In this document: positions 43,319 through 52,092 of the stretch, piece after piece | How positions within the stretch are numbered: position 1 is the first letter of the stretch | How the letters are laid out: every line of letters begins with the position of its first letter | From: CAYJAZ01 sp964368455 | GTDB taxonomy: Bacteria > Desulfobacterota > Desulfovibrionia > Desulfovibrionales > Desulfovibrionaceae | Length of the DNA stretch: 64,000 bases | Assembly: GCA_964368455.1 (NCBI GenBank) | Contig: CAYJAZ010000001.1 | Coordinates: 124,001 to 188,000 of the forward strand | Direction: 5' to 3' | Translations under genes and position numbers: made by a program | Notes under the pieces: generated by a model | What the model was told of the DNA's origin: nothing | What the model saw: the letters and a program-made list of their open reading frames with translations, nothing else | The model's database searches: none

Positions 43319-44459
43319 ATTCGCAAATTGCTTGACTAAGCGAGAATTGATTGTTTTCAATCCATGACTTAAGTTCTGAAGCGATTTCACTAGAAATGCT
43401 ATAAGAAGTCATTGGCGAGGTTGAAACTTTCTTGCCCATCACTTCAATAGAGCCTGAACGCAATTGTGCATAGGAAACATGCTCAAGAATACGAGGGACG
43501 CCATTTGGATAGTCGTGGCTATAATCTTTTACAGGTAAGAGTATTTCTTCGTTTGAAACAGAAGTATAGCGAGCCATTTCTTCGTCTAAAATAGGAATTG
43601 GAATACCAACACCAAGTGCAAGTGTACAACCATAGCCATAATAAGAAAGGCCACGTACATAACGTTTTTTCATTTGTTTTAAATCGCCTTTGAGCATGAG
43701 CGTGCCAGATGGCGTAAGTGGAAGTCCGTTTTCTTGTCTTTTTGGTTCTGCAACGTGTTGAGTGCCTGTTCCAATAACATAGCCTATGCCACCGCCCATA
43801 AAGATTCTTGTGCCCAAGCCAATGGTGCGTAAATATGGATCACAGAATAAAGGCGATAAATTACCAGCTGTTGCGTAGTTTGCATTGCCAAGGTTAGCTT
43901 TTAATGAACCCATATAAGTATGCACTATTTTATCGCTTAAGTTTACAGCAACATTATAGTTTTGATAGCAGTTTCTAGGGTTTATCATATGCGCATAAGG
44001 CAAGTCATTTAAAGTGACTTTCTTTTCAAGCTTCTTTCTTGGGTAGCAATCTGTGCCATAGCCTTCAGCTTTGAGATCAACTTTCTTGCCAGCTACTAAA
44101 TCTTCAATAACATGCCCGCCACCGTAAAGAAATTTACCTGGATAGACTTTGTTTAAAGGATCGTCTGCACATGGCTCTGTTACGCCGATATAGCCGTCAG
44201 CAGCTGCAATGCCGCCATAGGCTGGAACATTATTCAAGGTAAAGTTTGAAGCCTTGATATAAGGAGGTTCTGGTTGGCCGATATTGAATAAAAGACCAGA
44301 GGAACACATAGGCGAAAAAGTTCCAGTTGTTACAACATCAACTTTCTTTGCCGCGTCTTTTACACTTGTATCTTTCACAAGATCAGACATTTCTTTGGAA
44401 GTAAGAATAACTGCCTTTCCTGCTTTGATTTTTGCGTTTATTTCTTCTATTGTTTTCAT
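43317..44459 (-). CDS. Homocysteine synthase HcyS-type (DUF39)
   Basis: DUF39 proteins in methanogens and sulfate reducers make homocysteine from aspartate semialdehyde and sulfide. The 380-residue protein has VVTTGTFSPMCSSGLLFNIG, CADDPLNKVYPGKFLYGGGH and RIFMGGGIGYVIGTGTQHV, typical of the family. Several Cys are conserved. The start is ATG 44459, preceded by AAAGGAATT; an in-frame ATG upstream adds 41 unmatched residues. The usual partner, a ferredoxin/NIL-type protein, is not in the window. Its stop codon overlaps the mobile unit's target duplication. Confidence 0.88.
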   Translation of the reverse strand: MKTIEEINAKIKAGKAVILTSKEMSDLVKDTSVKDAAKKVDVVTTGTFSPMCSSGLLFNIGQPEPPYIKASNFTLNNVPAYGGIAAADGYIGVTEPCADDPLNKVYPGKFLYGGGHVIEDLVAGKKVDLKAEGYGTDCYPRKKLEKKVTLNDLPYAHMINPRNCYQNYNVAVNLSDKIVHTYMGSLKANLGNANYATAGNLSPLFCDPYLRTIGLGTRIFMGGGIGYVIGTGTQHVAEPKRQENGLPLTPSGTLMLKGDLKQMKKRYVRGLSYYGYGCTLALGVGIPIPILDEEMARYTSVSNEEILLPVKDYSHDYPNGVPRILEHVSYAQLRSGSIEVMGKKVSTSPMTSYSISSEIASELKSWIENNQFSLSQAICE

Positions 44460-44572
44460 CTGAATTCCTTTTATTGGCTGTCTTCTTGAGGATTGCCGTA
44501 TTTGCTCAATATATACCATGCTTTTAAGTATAGCAATAGAAAACAAGTATGTATTATTTTTTGCTCTGAATG

Positions 44573-44600
44573 AAAAAATCACAGTTTTAAGGCTGTGATT
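44573..44600 (-). terminator. Terminator of greA
   Basis: On the minus strand ATCACAG pairs with CTGTGAT around eight bases, followed by TTTTTC. Confidence 0.88.
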
Positions 44601-44636
44601 TTATAAAAATTATTTTTTCATCTTTTATGAAAAAAA

Positions 44637-45110
44637 TTAAGCACCCTTAAATTCAATGGCAATAATTTCGTATGTGATTCTGCCTTTTGGCACATCTACA
44701 CTCACTTCATCGCCCTCTTCTTTACCAAGTAAAGCTTGTCCAACAGGAGATGAAATAGAAATAGAGCCATTTGCAAAATCTGATTCATCTGGACCAAGCA
44801 AGGTGAAAGTTTTTTCTTCGCCGCTGTCAACATCTTCTACTTTCACAGTTGCACCAAAGATAACTTTGTCGCCACCTAAAGTATTTAAATCAATCATACT
44901 AAAATGCGGTAAACGTGACTCAATATAAGTAATGCGTGCTTCAAGCATGCCTTGCTTTTCTCTTGCGGCATCGTAGCCAGCATTTTCTTTTAAATCGCCT
45001 TCTTCTCTTGCTTCTTTAATAGCTTGAATAACTAAAGGTCTTTCTTGTTTTAAGCGTTCAAGTTCCTTTTCTAATTTACGGTAACCTTGAACGGAAATAG
45101 GAATAGCCAT
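44637..45110 (-). CDS. greA: Transcription elongation factor GreA
   Basis: GreA rescues backtracked RNA polymerase by stimulating transcript cleavage. The 157-residue protein has an N-terminal coiled coil (YRKLEKELERLKQERP, AREEGDLKENAGYDAAREK with the acidic tip) and a C-terminal FKBP-like domain (ISISSPVGQALLGKEEGD). The start ATG 45110 is preceded by GGAG; an in-frame ATG six codons earlier lacks a site. Confidence 0.97.
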   Translation of the reverse strand: MAIPISVQGYRKLEKELERLKQERPLVIQAIKEAREEGDLKENAGYDAAREKQGMLEARITYIESRLPHFSMIDLNTLGGDKVIFGATVKVEDVDSGEEKTFTLLGPDESDFANGSISISSPVGQALLGKEEGDEVSVDVPKGRITYEIIAIEFKGA

Positions 45111-45262
45111 ATTTTCTCCTAACTGCAATGATATATGTCTTTATAGAAAAAAAAGACGCCCTGCTTGTCGAGTTCGAAGCTGGGGCTGTCTAATTGATGT
45201 TTTGTTCTCATTTAAATAAAGTCTTTTTGTTAAAAAGTCAAGCCCTGTGAAAAAGTGCTTAT

Positions 45263-46480
45263 TTAACACAAAGAAAGAAGGATTTCTATCAAAGAATCAG
45301 GACAAAAATGATTGTCATCACTTTTCTTTGAAAGCGGGTAGAGTATTTGTTCAAGATTGCTGTCAAGTTTCAATTTTTCTTTATATATCATATTATCTAG
45401 CACAACAAAGTTTAATACTTTATCTATGCTTTTCACCTTACAACCTTTAAGCAAATATTCAAGCAAGGAATTTATCTGTTTATTGATGTCATAGCCTAAA
45501 AGTTCGGGGTCATGCCCTTTTGAGGGAATAAATATCTTTGGACATGGATTTTGACAAATAGCCTCAACCACACCCTTTGGCAAAAGATTCGCAATTAAAG
45601 AAGAATAAAAAGAACCCATTGGATAGCAAATCAGTTCAGCTTCTTTAATCAATTGCAAAGTTTCCTTTGAAGCAGAAACGCCGTGAGAATTTTTAATCTT
45701 TCCGCTACTTATATGACAAGTGCCGTCTTCAAGGCTATCACACAGCCAAATTTTTTTAATTGGCGATGTAATGCTTTTTTGTTCCTTGCCTGTGAACTTG
45801 CTTTGTCCGCAGATACAATGTTTATTTTCAAGTTCAACGGCTAAATGAGCAAATGTGTCAGTCACAGGAAAAACCTTGCCCTTTGCTCCTACAAGTTGCG
45901 AGAAAAGATACATAACGCTGTCTATTTCTCTTTCAAGGCGTATATAGCAAGAAGTAAGAATAATATTACCTAAACTCGCGCCTTGCAGTGGAAATGTATT
46001 GTCTATATAATTTTCAAAGGATTGCAAATAAGAACAGATGATTTTTCGCACAGGAATAGGCAAATCATTGACTAAAACATGCCTTTGTTCAATCATTTCA
46101 ATTAATTCTTGACGAAGTTCTGTATTGTTTTTTTCTTTTGAAAATCTATAGGAAAAAAGTTCGATAACTTCATTATTCCCTATTAAAGATCTGTCTGCTA
46201 AAGCCATAATACGTGAACGCAGATCGCCAATAGCCGGCATATTGAAATATTTTCTCAACGAAGCTGAGGAACCGCCTGAATCAAAGGGCGTGATGATATG
46301 AATAGAATTATGCGTGTATTGAGTAAGCTTTTTGCTTGCTTCTGTAAGAGCTGTACCACCACTGAAAAAAAGGATTTTAGGGCCAAGTTCAGGCGATTTT
46401 TTATAAAGTGCTATCTTGATTTCATCTGGGAGCGAAATCTCTTTTGTGAGTAAGATTTTTGCTTGCGACTTTTTCTTCAT
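45263..46480 (-). CDS. CofD-like protein (GAK-system type)
   Basis: This 405-residue protein has ILFFSGGTALTEASKKLTQY, then ITPFDSGGSSASLRKYFNMP and AIGDLRSRIMALADRS. This is the nucleotide-binding pattern of CofD/YvcK, in the variant seen in the so-called GAK system of Desulfovibrio. LLVC-type members guide carbon use or bind UDP-sugars, but this variant's role is unknown. The ATP-grasp and short XXXCH partners of the GAK system are not seen here. It lies 10 bp before the nrnA-like gene's end. Confidence 0.75.
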   Translation of the reverse strand: MKKKSQAKILLTKEISLPDEIKIALYKKSPELGPKILFFSGGTALTEASKKLTQYTHNSIHIITPFDSGGSSASLRKYFNMPAIGDLRSRIMALADRSLIGNNEVIELFSYRFSKEKNNTELRQELIEMIEQRHVLVNDLPIPVRKIICSYLQSFENYIDNTFPLQGASLGNIILTSCYIRLEREIDSVMYLFSQLVGAKGKVFPVTDTFAHLAVELENKHCICGQSKFTGKEQKSITSPIKKIWLCDSLEDGTCHISSGKIKNSHGVSASKETLQLIKEAELICYPMGSFYSSLIANLLPKGVVEAICQNPCPKIFIPSKGHDPELLGYDINKQINSLLEYLLKGCKVKSIDKVLNFVVLDNMIYKEKLKLDSNLEQILYPLSKKSDDNHFCPDSLIEILLSLC

Positions 46481-46489
46481 TTAATAGCC

Positions 46490-47512
46490 TTAATCCAGTA
46501 AAAAAGTGTGTTTTTGGCTGTCAAATGTTTCAAGTAATTTTTGCTTTGCTTTATCGTATGGAAGCTTTATAGAAAGGCCAGAAGCGTTTTTATGGCCTCC
46601 GCCACCTAATAATGAAGCAAATTTTTGCACATCATCATTCCTACTTGAGCGTAAAGAAATCTTTGTTTCAGCTTCCTTTGATTCGCGTATAGTGCATGCT
46701 ACACGTACATTTTTAATTCTACGCAATTGTTCAACAAAACCCTCTAAATCATCCTTTGTACAATTAAATTGCTCTAATATTTCTTTTGTAATCAATACAT
46801 AAGCCATTTGTGCATGAAGAGTATAATTTGCAAGCAAATAAGCCCATAAACGTGTTTTTTCTTCAGACCAGTTTGAATTTAATGCATCACTCACTTCACT
46901 TGGATTCACATTTTGTGATACAAAATAAGCCGCTGTAAGCAAGGCTTTTTCGTCTGTATTTGAAAAAGCAAAGGAACCAGTATCCGTCACAAGAGTAGTA
47001 TAAAGACAAAAAGCGATTTCATTCTTTGTTTCTACTTCAAGCTCAAAAGCTAAAAAAGCAACAGCATTACCAGTAGATGCCATACTTGTATCTACCCAAT
47101 TTGCTAAAGAGCCAAAGTTTGGATTGAATAAATGGTGATCTATAGCAATAGATGGAGCCATTTTTAATAATTTATCTACTTGCTTACCTATTCTTTGTCT
47201 ATCGCCACAATCAAGAATAACAATAAGATCAGGCTTGAAAGGAAGATTGTCTAAATCATTTTGCAATAAGGCTGGCAAAGGAATAAAAGAAAGAAAATCA
47301 GGAGCTTCACTTTCATTATAAAGAGCAAAATTCTTGCCTAAAGCCTTACAAATATAGCCTAAGGCCGCAGTAGAGCCAAGAGCATCGCCGTCAGGCGAAG
47401 CATGAGCAACAATAAGAATATTGTCTTTTTCTTTAATGTGCTTTGCCACATCTTTTAACGCAGCTAAAGATTCTTGAGATATATAGTCTTTGTATGAATG
47501 TTGTATTGTCAT
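46490..47512 (-). CDS. nrnA: DHH-family phosphoesterase (NrnA-like)
   Basis: This 340-residue protein degrades very short RNAs (nanoRNA) and often also hydrolyses pAp. It has a DHH domain (ILIVAHASPDGDALGSTAALGY, VILDCGDRQRIG, AIDHHLFN with the metal His) and a DHHA1 domain ending GGGGHKNASGLSIKLP. The start ATG 47512 is preceded by AAGGTG; an in-frame codon 15 residues upstream is less likely. It lies upstream of the CofD-like gene and next to tRNA-Sec. Confidence 0.9.
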   Translation of the reverse strand: MTIQHSYKDYISQESLAALKDVAKHIKEKDNILIVAHASPDGDALGSTAALGYICKALGKNFALYNESEAPDFLSFIPLPALLQNDLDNLPFKPDLIVILDCGDRQRIGKQVDKLLKMAPSIAIDHHLFNPNFGSLANWVDTSMASTGNAVAFLAFELEVETKNEIAFCLYTTLVTDTGSFAFSNTDEKALLTAAYFVSQNVNPSEVSDALNSNWSEEKTRLWAYLLANYTLHAQMAYVLITKEILEQFNCTKDDLEGFVEQLRRIKNVRVACTIRESKEAETKISLRSSRNDDVQKFASLLGGGGHKNASGLSIKLPYDKAKQKLLETFDSQKHTFLLD

Positions 47513-47598
47513 AAGAACACCTTGTTTTTTTTGTATGTTCTTGAAAGCTAAAATCAAAGAAAAACCAGCAATAAAAAGGAATTTCTTTGATTGAAAAA

Positions 47599-47692
47599 TG
47601 GCGGAGGCGTATAGGAGTCGAACCTACAATAGACAGCAATGCCTACCATCAGTTTTGAAGACTGAGTGCCACACCGGTGACAAAACGCCTCC
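47599..47692 (-). tRNA. selC: tRNA-Sec (anticodon UCA)
   Basis: On the minus strand the acceptor GGAGGCGT pairs with ACGCCTCC (8 bp), the T stem has 5 bp (8+5, as in bacterial tRNA-Sec), the anticodon loop is CTTCAAA with TCA, and the variable arm is long (TAGGCA/TGTCTA). G73 and CCA (47601-47599) are encoded. The cell therefore reads some UGA codons as selenocysteine, as in formate dehydrogenases of this family. Confidence 0.96.
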
Positions 47693-47710
47693 ATTTTGTT
47701 TTTTGCTGCG

Positions 47711-47998
47711 TTATAATTTTTTTTTATTTAGTCATGTAGGTTAAATCTACACTCCTGCATAAAAAAAAATTATGCCTTGCAAAAAATCAAAATGCTCTTA
47801 TTTTGACAAGCCTTATAATTTTTTTTACTTAGTCATGTAGACTAAATCTACACTTCTGCATAAAAAAATTATGCCTTGCAAAAAATCAAAATGCTCTTAT
47901 TTTGACAAGCCTTATAATTTTTTTTACTTAGTCATGTAGACTAAATCTACACTTCTGCATAAAAAAAATTATGCCTTGCAAAAAATCAAAATGCTCTC
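47711..47998. repeat. Three tandem copies of a ~100-bp repeat
   Basis: Copies start at 47711, 47813 and 47912. Each begins TTATAATTTTTTTT, then TAGTCATGTAG, CTAAATCTACACT, GCATAAAA...TTATGC and AAAATGCTCTTA, and holds two small hairpins. They lie upstream of the tRNA-Sec 5' end. Confidence 0.93.
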
Positions 47999-48108
47999 TT
48001 CGCTCAAAAGCAGAAGAGTTGATGAAACTTAAATAATTAAAGCATCTGTCCTTAACTACTCTATAAACAAATGAAAGTCAAATCTTTGTACTTTCTATCT
48101 TTAAAAAG

Positions 48109-48285
48109 CATGGATTGTCACGTCACTCACTTTGTTCCTTCCTCACAATGACGAGTCAGTATTGCCATTTTAATGGGATAAATATATATTTAGTGTTTTA
48201 CAACTTTTTAATTTATTTATCTTTAGCTATGAATAGGCTTTTCTAGACTCGTCATTGCGAGGAGCTTGCGACGTGGCAATCCATG
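48109..48285. repeat. Palindromic element B, copy 4
   Basis: Arms CATGGATTGTCACGTC and GACGTGGCAATCCATG, with the same ATTTTAATGGGATAAATA interior as the 580-755 copy. No GIY-YIG gene is next to it. Confidence 0.87.
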
Positions 48286-48695
48286 CCTTTAAACAAAGGA
48301 TATTATTAATTTTTTAATCTCTTTTGTTTATTAGAGCTTGTTCACAATCTTAACTCGCCTCCAGCGGGGGCAAAGAAGCGACAATAGGGCTTGCAGCCCT
48401 AAGCCTCGCCTCTTTATTTAGAGAGATTTTGATTTCGCATGCTCAATACAAAATCCTCATTTGTATTTTGTGCGAAAAATACAAATTCGCTAAAGCAAAC
48501 ACCCGCCTTACCCGCTAATTGGCACAAAGTCGTCTTGAAAGAACAGGCATACAACGATTTTTTTACAAAAAATCAGTATGCTTTATCTGCGTATGTTCTA
48601 CTTATCTGCGACGACAAAAGGCATGTGCCAATTTCTGTTACGCGAAAATATCAGTTTTGAAGAGAATTTTGTAATTTAATAATAGAGTCGTAAGT

Positions 48696-48753
48696 TGTGA
48701 ATAGGCTTTTCTAGACTCGTCATTGCGAGGAGCTTGCGACGTGGCAATCCATG
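48696..48753. repeat. Element B right arm, half copy
   Basis: TGAATAGGCTTTTCTAGAC, then GCGAGGAGCTTGCGACGTGG, then CAATCCATG, nearly identical to 48231-48285. The left arm is missing. Confidence 0.88.
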
Positions 48754-48810
48754 CCTTTAAAATTAAAAAGAAATTCTAATTAATGCCTTAAGTATTTATC
48801 TTGCCTGCTA

Positions 48811-48851
48811 AGGTTTCCAAAGGGAATTATTCCCTTTGGTCGCCGAAGGCA
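48811..48851. repeat. Repeat family C, copy 2
   Basis: GGTTTCCAAAGGG... CCCTTTGGTCGCCGAAGGC. It lies 15 bp past the 3' end of the autotransporter gene. Confidence 0.8.
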
Positions 48852-48865
48852 GAAAAATAAAAAGA

Positions 48866-51682
48866 CTAGAATTCTAATTTAAACTTCACATTTGCAGTAT
48901 GGCTTTTTTGATCAGAGCCATAAGCACCGTCGTAGTAAAGGCCAAGAGTGAAGTTTTCTTTATTCCATTCTAAACCTGTGTTGAAGAGGAATGTAGTGTC
49001 GTCTTCGTGAGCTACAGAATCAAATGAAGAGCCTGCGAATGTGAGACTTGAATCAATGTCAGAACCTGTGATATTTTGACGTATTCCAATTCCGGCACTA
49101 GGAGTGAGAGTGCCAAGGGCATAGTCGTATTGCCCTTGCCATGTGAGGCTAAGTTGAGCATAAAGGGCAGAGAAATCATCATTTGTGATACGCATATCGT
49201 AAAGATCAGAGGCAGCAAAATCAATATTTATGCTATCTGAACTTGCGTGTAGATAGGAAAGGCCAAATTCTGGAATAATGATATTGTTTTCATTCAATTC
49301 ATAAATATAGCCAGTGTTTATAGCCATGTAGAATGCAGAGGAGGAATAATCATCATCAGCGTAAAGGCTTGGAGAAAGGGCATAGGTCATATCGCTATCA
49401 GCAAAAGACAAGGCCATATTTCCAGAAACATACCAATCTGGATTGATATAATAATCTGCATTTACAGCAAGAGTGATATCTGTAGAATCACTAACAAAGC
49501 CATCTTGGCCGTCTGTAGTGGAATCAGAGAAGTCCATTGCAAAACCTATAGCTAATTTATCACTCAGGCTTTTTTCGCCACCTATTGTCATACCCTTTGT
49601 ATTTGTGCCGTAATTATATTCATTATTACCAGTATAAGAGGCATAGGCATCAAGATAGATTTGCCATGGATGAGCATAGCTTGGTGCTGTGTAATTTGCA
49701 TTCGAAGCGAGAATCACACCTTGTTTATAGGCATTTTCAGAAATTTGTTTAAGATTTTTAGCCATACGCTTTTTGAGCATTCTATTGATTTTTTTATTGG
49801 CTAATTTAATAACTTTATTCTGGAAATTACCAATTTCTAATTTTTGTGCTTGAAGAGGTGTGACAGTTTCTGGATTGACATTTGCAGTTATACTAACTTT
49901 TGGTGCATCTGCAATAGAATTATCTAAATGTGCTGTCAAGAATTTCACTTCTGTCTGTACATTGCTGATTGTACCATCTATTATAGATGAATTATCTCTA
50001 CCGTCTGAAATCATATGAGCAACATCGTATTGTTTGCCAAATGCAAAACCTTGTTCAATTGTCCCAGGGCGAAGAATAAGGCTTGTATTATCAAAACTGA
50101 TACTGCTACGAGAGGATACATAGAAAACAGCGTCAGAAGCAGTCCATTCACGCAATGAAGTTGCATATTTTTCTACAGTTAAGGCTGTGATAGTTGCAAA
50201 TATTTCATAAGCCACATTGCCAAGGCCTTTATCTATATTTGTAGCTAAGATAATACCAGTATTATTGATAGTTGCATTGCCCGCATAACTAAAGTATACG
50301 CCATAGGCGTTTTTGGTTTGAGAACTAGCTGTAATGATGCCACTATTTATGAAATTTTGCTCACCTTCAGCATCAATATTAATTCCATTGGCATCTTCAT
50401 GTCCAGTTACAGTTATTTTTCCACTATTTGTTATTGTGGTATTGATAATATCATCACTTGGATTAGACATATACATGCCATTGGCCTCAGCATTCTGGCT
50501 AGTAACTGTTAAATTTCCTTTATTCGTAAATTCTGTTTCATTTGAGTTGTAAAGGTGAGTATGCATACCATTTGCGTTTTCTAAAGCCGTGATATTTATA
50601 TTTCCATTGTTTATAAGCTTGAATTTGGTATTAGCATCAGAAGATGAAGCATACATGCCCTTAGTATTGCCCTTATGGGAGTTGATAGTTATATCTTTAT
50701 TATTTATAAGTGTGTGATCGCCATCGCTATCAACATACATAGCATAGGCATCATCGCCATGAGTGTCGATTGTGATATTCCCATTATTTGTGAGTTCGTG
50801 ATCGCCAATGCTACCAACATACATAGCAGTGGCATCAGCATCTTGAGTGTCGATTGTGATATTCCCATTATTTGTGAATTTATGATCGCCACTGCCATTA
50901 ACATACATAACATAGGTTAAACCATCTTGAATATTTACTGAAATATCTCCACTATTTATTAATGTATGATCTCCCTCGCCCTCAACATACATAGCATAGG
51001 CCTCAGCATCGCCACCTTGAGTATTGATTGTGATATTCTTACTATTTGTAAGTTTGTGATCGCCATCGCCATCAACAGACATAGCATAGGCATAGCCATC
51101 TTGAGTATTGACTGTGATATTCCCATTATTTGCTAAATTGTGATCTCCCTCGCCCTCAACAGACATAGCAAAGGCAGAATAATAGCCTTGAGTTGTAGCA
51201 AAGAGATTTCCACTATTAGTGAGTTCGTGATCTCCCTCGCCCTCAACAGACATGGCATAAGCCCTGCCATTAGTGCTTGTTATATCAATCAAACCTTCGT
51301 TGACTAACTTGAAATTACCATAATTTTCAATATGCATACCATAGACTCTTTCAGAAGCCGTAAATTGAATTATACCACTAGCATAGTTTGTGAAGATATA
51401 ATCAGCTCTGGGTAGAGATTTAGCGGCGAACATGCCTATGAATCGTCCATCATTCAAGGCACCTGTTATTGTTCCATAGTTTTCAAGTTCAATCTCGCTT
51501 GTACTTGCTTTAAGAATATCTACACTTGTTTCAAAAGGATTTACTATGGCCGCATTTGCTTGCATTGGTAGAGCTAAAAAGCTTGCAAGAGCTAAAGAAC
51601 CAAAGGCATTGAGTAGATGGCATTTTTTTAATACTGCCAAATAACGGTTTTTCAAATTTGATAATGCATTCTTACTTTGCAT
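48866..51682 (-). CDS. Autotransporter with a repeated beta-solenoid passenger
   Basis: This 938-residue protein has an extended signal region (to about residue 44, MQANA), a passenger of roughly 600 residues, and a C-terminal beta-barrel (last 270 residues) ending FKLEF. The passenger has about eleven units of 25-30 residues of the type GDHxLTNNGNITIxTQ...AYAMYVxG (about residues 130-470), which should form a beta-solenoid. It is likely a surface adhesin or similar. Repeat C follows it. It is unrelated in passenger sequence to the autotransporter at 41430. Confidence 0.88.
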   Translation of the reverse strand: MQSKNALSNLKNRYLAVLKKCHLLNAFGSLALASFLALPMQANAAIVNPFETSVDILKASTSEIELENYGTITGALNDGRFIGMFAAKSLPRADYIFTNYASGIIQFTASERVYGMHIENYGNFKLVNEGLIDITSTNGRAYAMSVEGEGDHELTNSGNLFATTQGYYSAFAMSVEGEGDHNLANNGNITVNTQDGYAYAMSVDGDGDHKLTNSKNITINTQGGDAEAYAMYVEGEGDHTLINSGDISVNIQDGLTYVMYVNGSGDHKFTNNGNITIDTQDADATAMYVGSIGDHELTNNGNITIDTHGDDAYAMYVDSDGDHTLINNKDITINSHKGNTKGMYASSSDANTKFKLINNGNINITALENANGMHTHLYNSNETEFTNKGNLTVTSQNAEANGMYMSNPSDDIINTTITNSGKITVTGHEDANGINIDAEGEQNFINSGIITASSQTKNAYGVYFSYAGNATINNTGIILATNIDKGLGNVAYEIFATITALTVEKYATSLREWTASDAVFYVSSRSSISFDNTSLILRPGTIEQGFAFGKQYDVAHMISDGRDNSSIIDGTISNVQTEVKFLTAHLDNSIADAPKVSITANVNPETVTPLQAQKLEIGNFQNKVIKLANKKINRMLKKRMAKNLKQISENAYKQGVILASNANYTAPSYAHPWQIYLDAYASYTGNNEYNYGTNTKGMTIGGEKSLSDKLAIGFAMDFSDSTTDGQDGFVSDSTDITLAVNADYYINPDWYVSGNMALSFADSDMTYALSPSLYADDDYSSSAFYMAINTGYIYELNENNIIIPEFGLSYLHASSDSINIDFAASDLYDMRITNDDFSALYAQLSLTWQGQYDYALGTLTPSAGIGIRQNITGSDIDSSLTFAGSSFDSVAHEDDTTFLFNTGLEWNKENFTLGLYYDGAYGSDQKSHTANVKFKLEF

Positions 51683-52092
51683 TGAACACTCCTTAAATGT
51701 TTGATTTGTTATAAATTTTACAAAAAGACACTTTATATAAAAAGAGAAATTCTTTCTATGGCAATAAAGTTGGCTCTTTTTAAACGAAATATAAAATATG
51801 CAAAAAATATACCACTTTAGCTTATTGGACTGAACTAGACAGGTCTTTCTAATTTACACTTTACCTATTTGAAATAATAGTGTAAAAGTGAGCACAGCGA
51901 ACAAAGGCTTTAGCGAGCGAAACAAGAGCTATGCCTCTTGTAAGCGAGGTTTCGTGCACAGCGTGCCGAAACAAATTAGAATCAGGTGATGAACTAGAAA
52001 ACAAAAACTTCATCATTGATTTTTTATAAGAACTTTTAAAACAGATAAAAAAGCAAAGATGAAGTTTTGAGTGAGTATTTATAATAAATATA
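51683..52092. other. Intergenic region with repeat A
   Basis: 410 bp. A copy of repeat A fills 51890-51975. The rest is AT-rich with no ORF. It holds the promoter region of the autotransporter gene, but no clear promoter is seen. Confidence 0.6.
51890..51975. repeat. Repeat family A copy upstream of the autotransporter
   Basis: AGCGAACAAAGGCTTTAGCG, then AAGCGAGGTTTCGTGCACAG and CGTGCCGAAACAAAT match 301-407 closely. No gene tail is duplicated here. Confidence 0.85.

Larger units (their letters stand above)
47693..48865. other. Repeat-rich intergenic region
   Basis: These 1.17 kb hold three tandem ~100-bp repeats, element B (48109-48285), a half copy of element B (48696-48753) and repeat C (48811-48851). 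A GC-richer stretch near 48360-48410 contains AGGGCTTGCAGCCCT. A possible ORF at 48439-48660 has no support. Confidence 0.7.

Noticed and set aside
47711..47998. CRISPR array
   Set aside because: The repeats are about 100 bp with no unique spacers and only three copies.
48439..48660. 73-codon plus-strand ORF
   Set aside because: It lies in repeat-rich DNA, has no recognisable motif and no ribosome site.
47599..52092. Genomic island integrated at the selenocysteine tRNA
   Set aside because: The repeat zone lies at the 5' side of the tRNA, while integration is normally at the 3' end, and no integrase is present.
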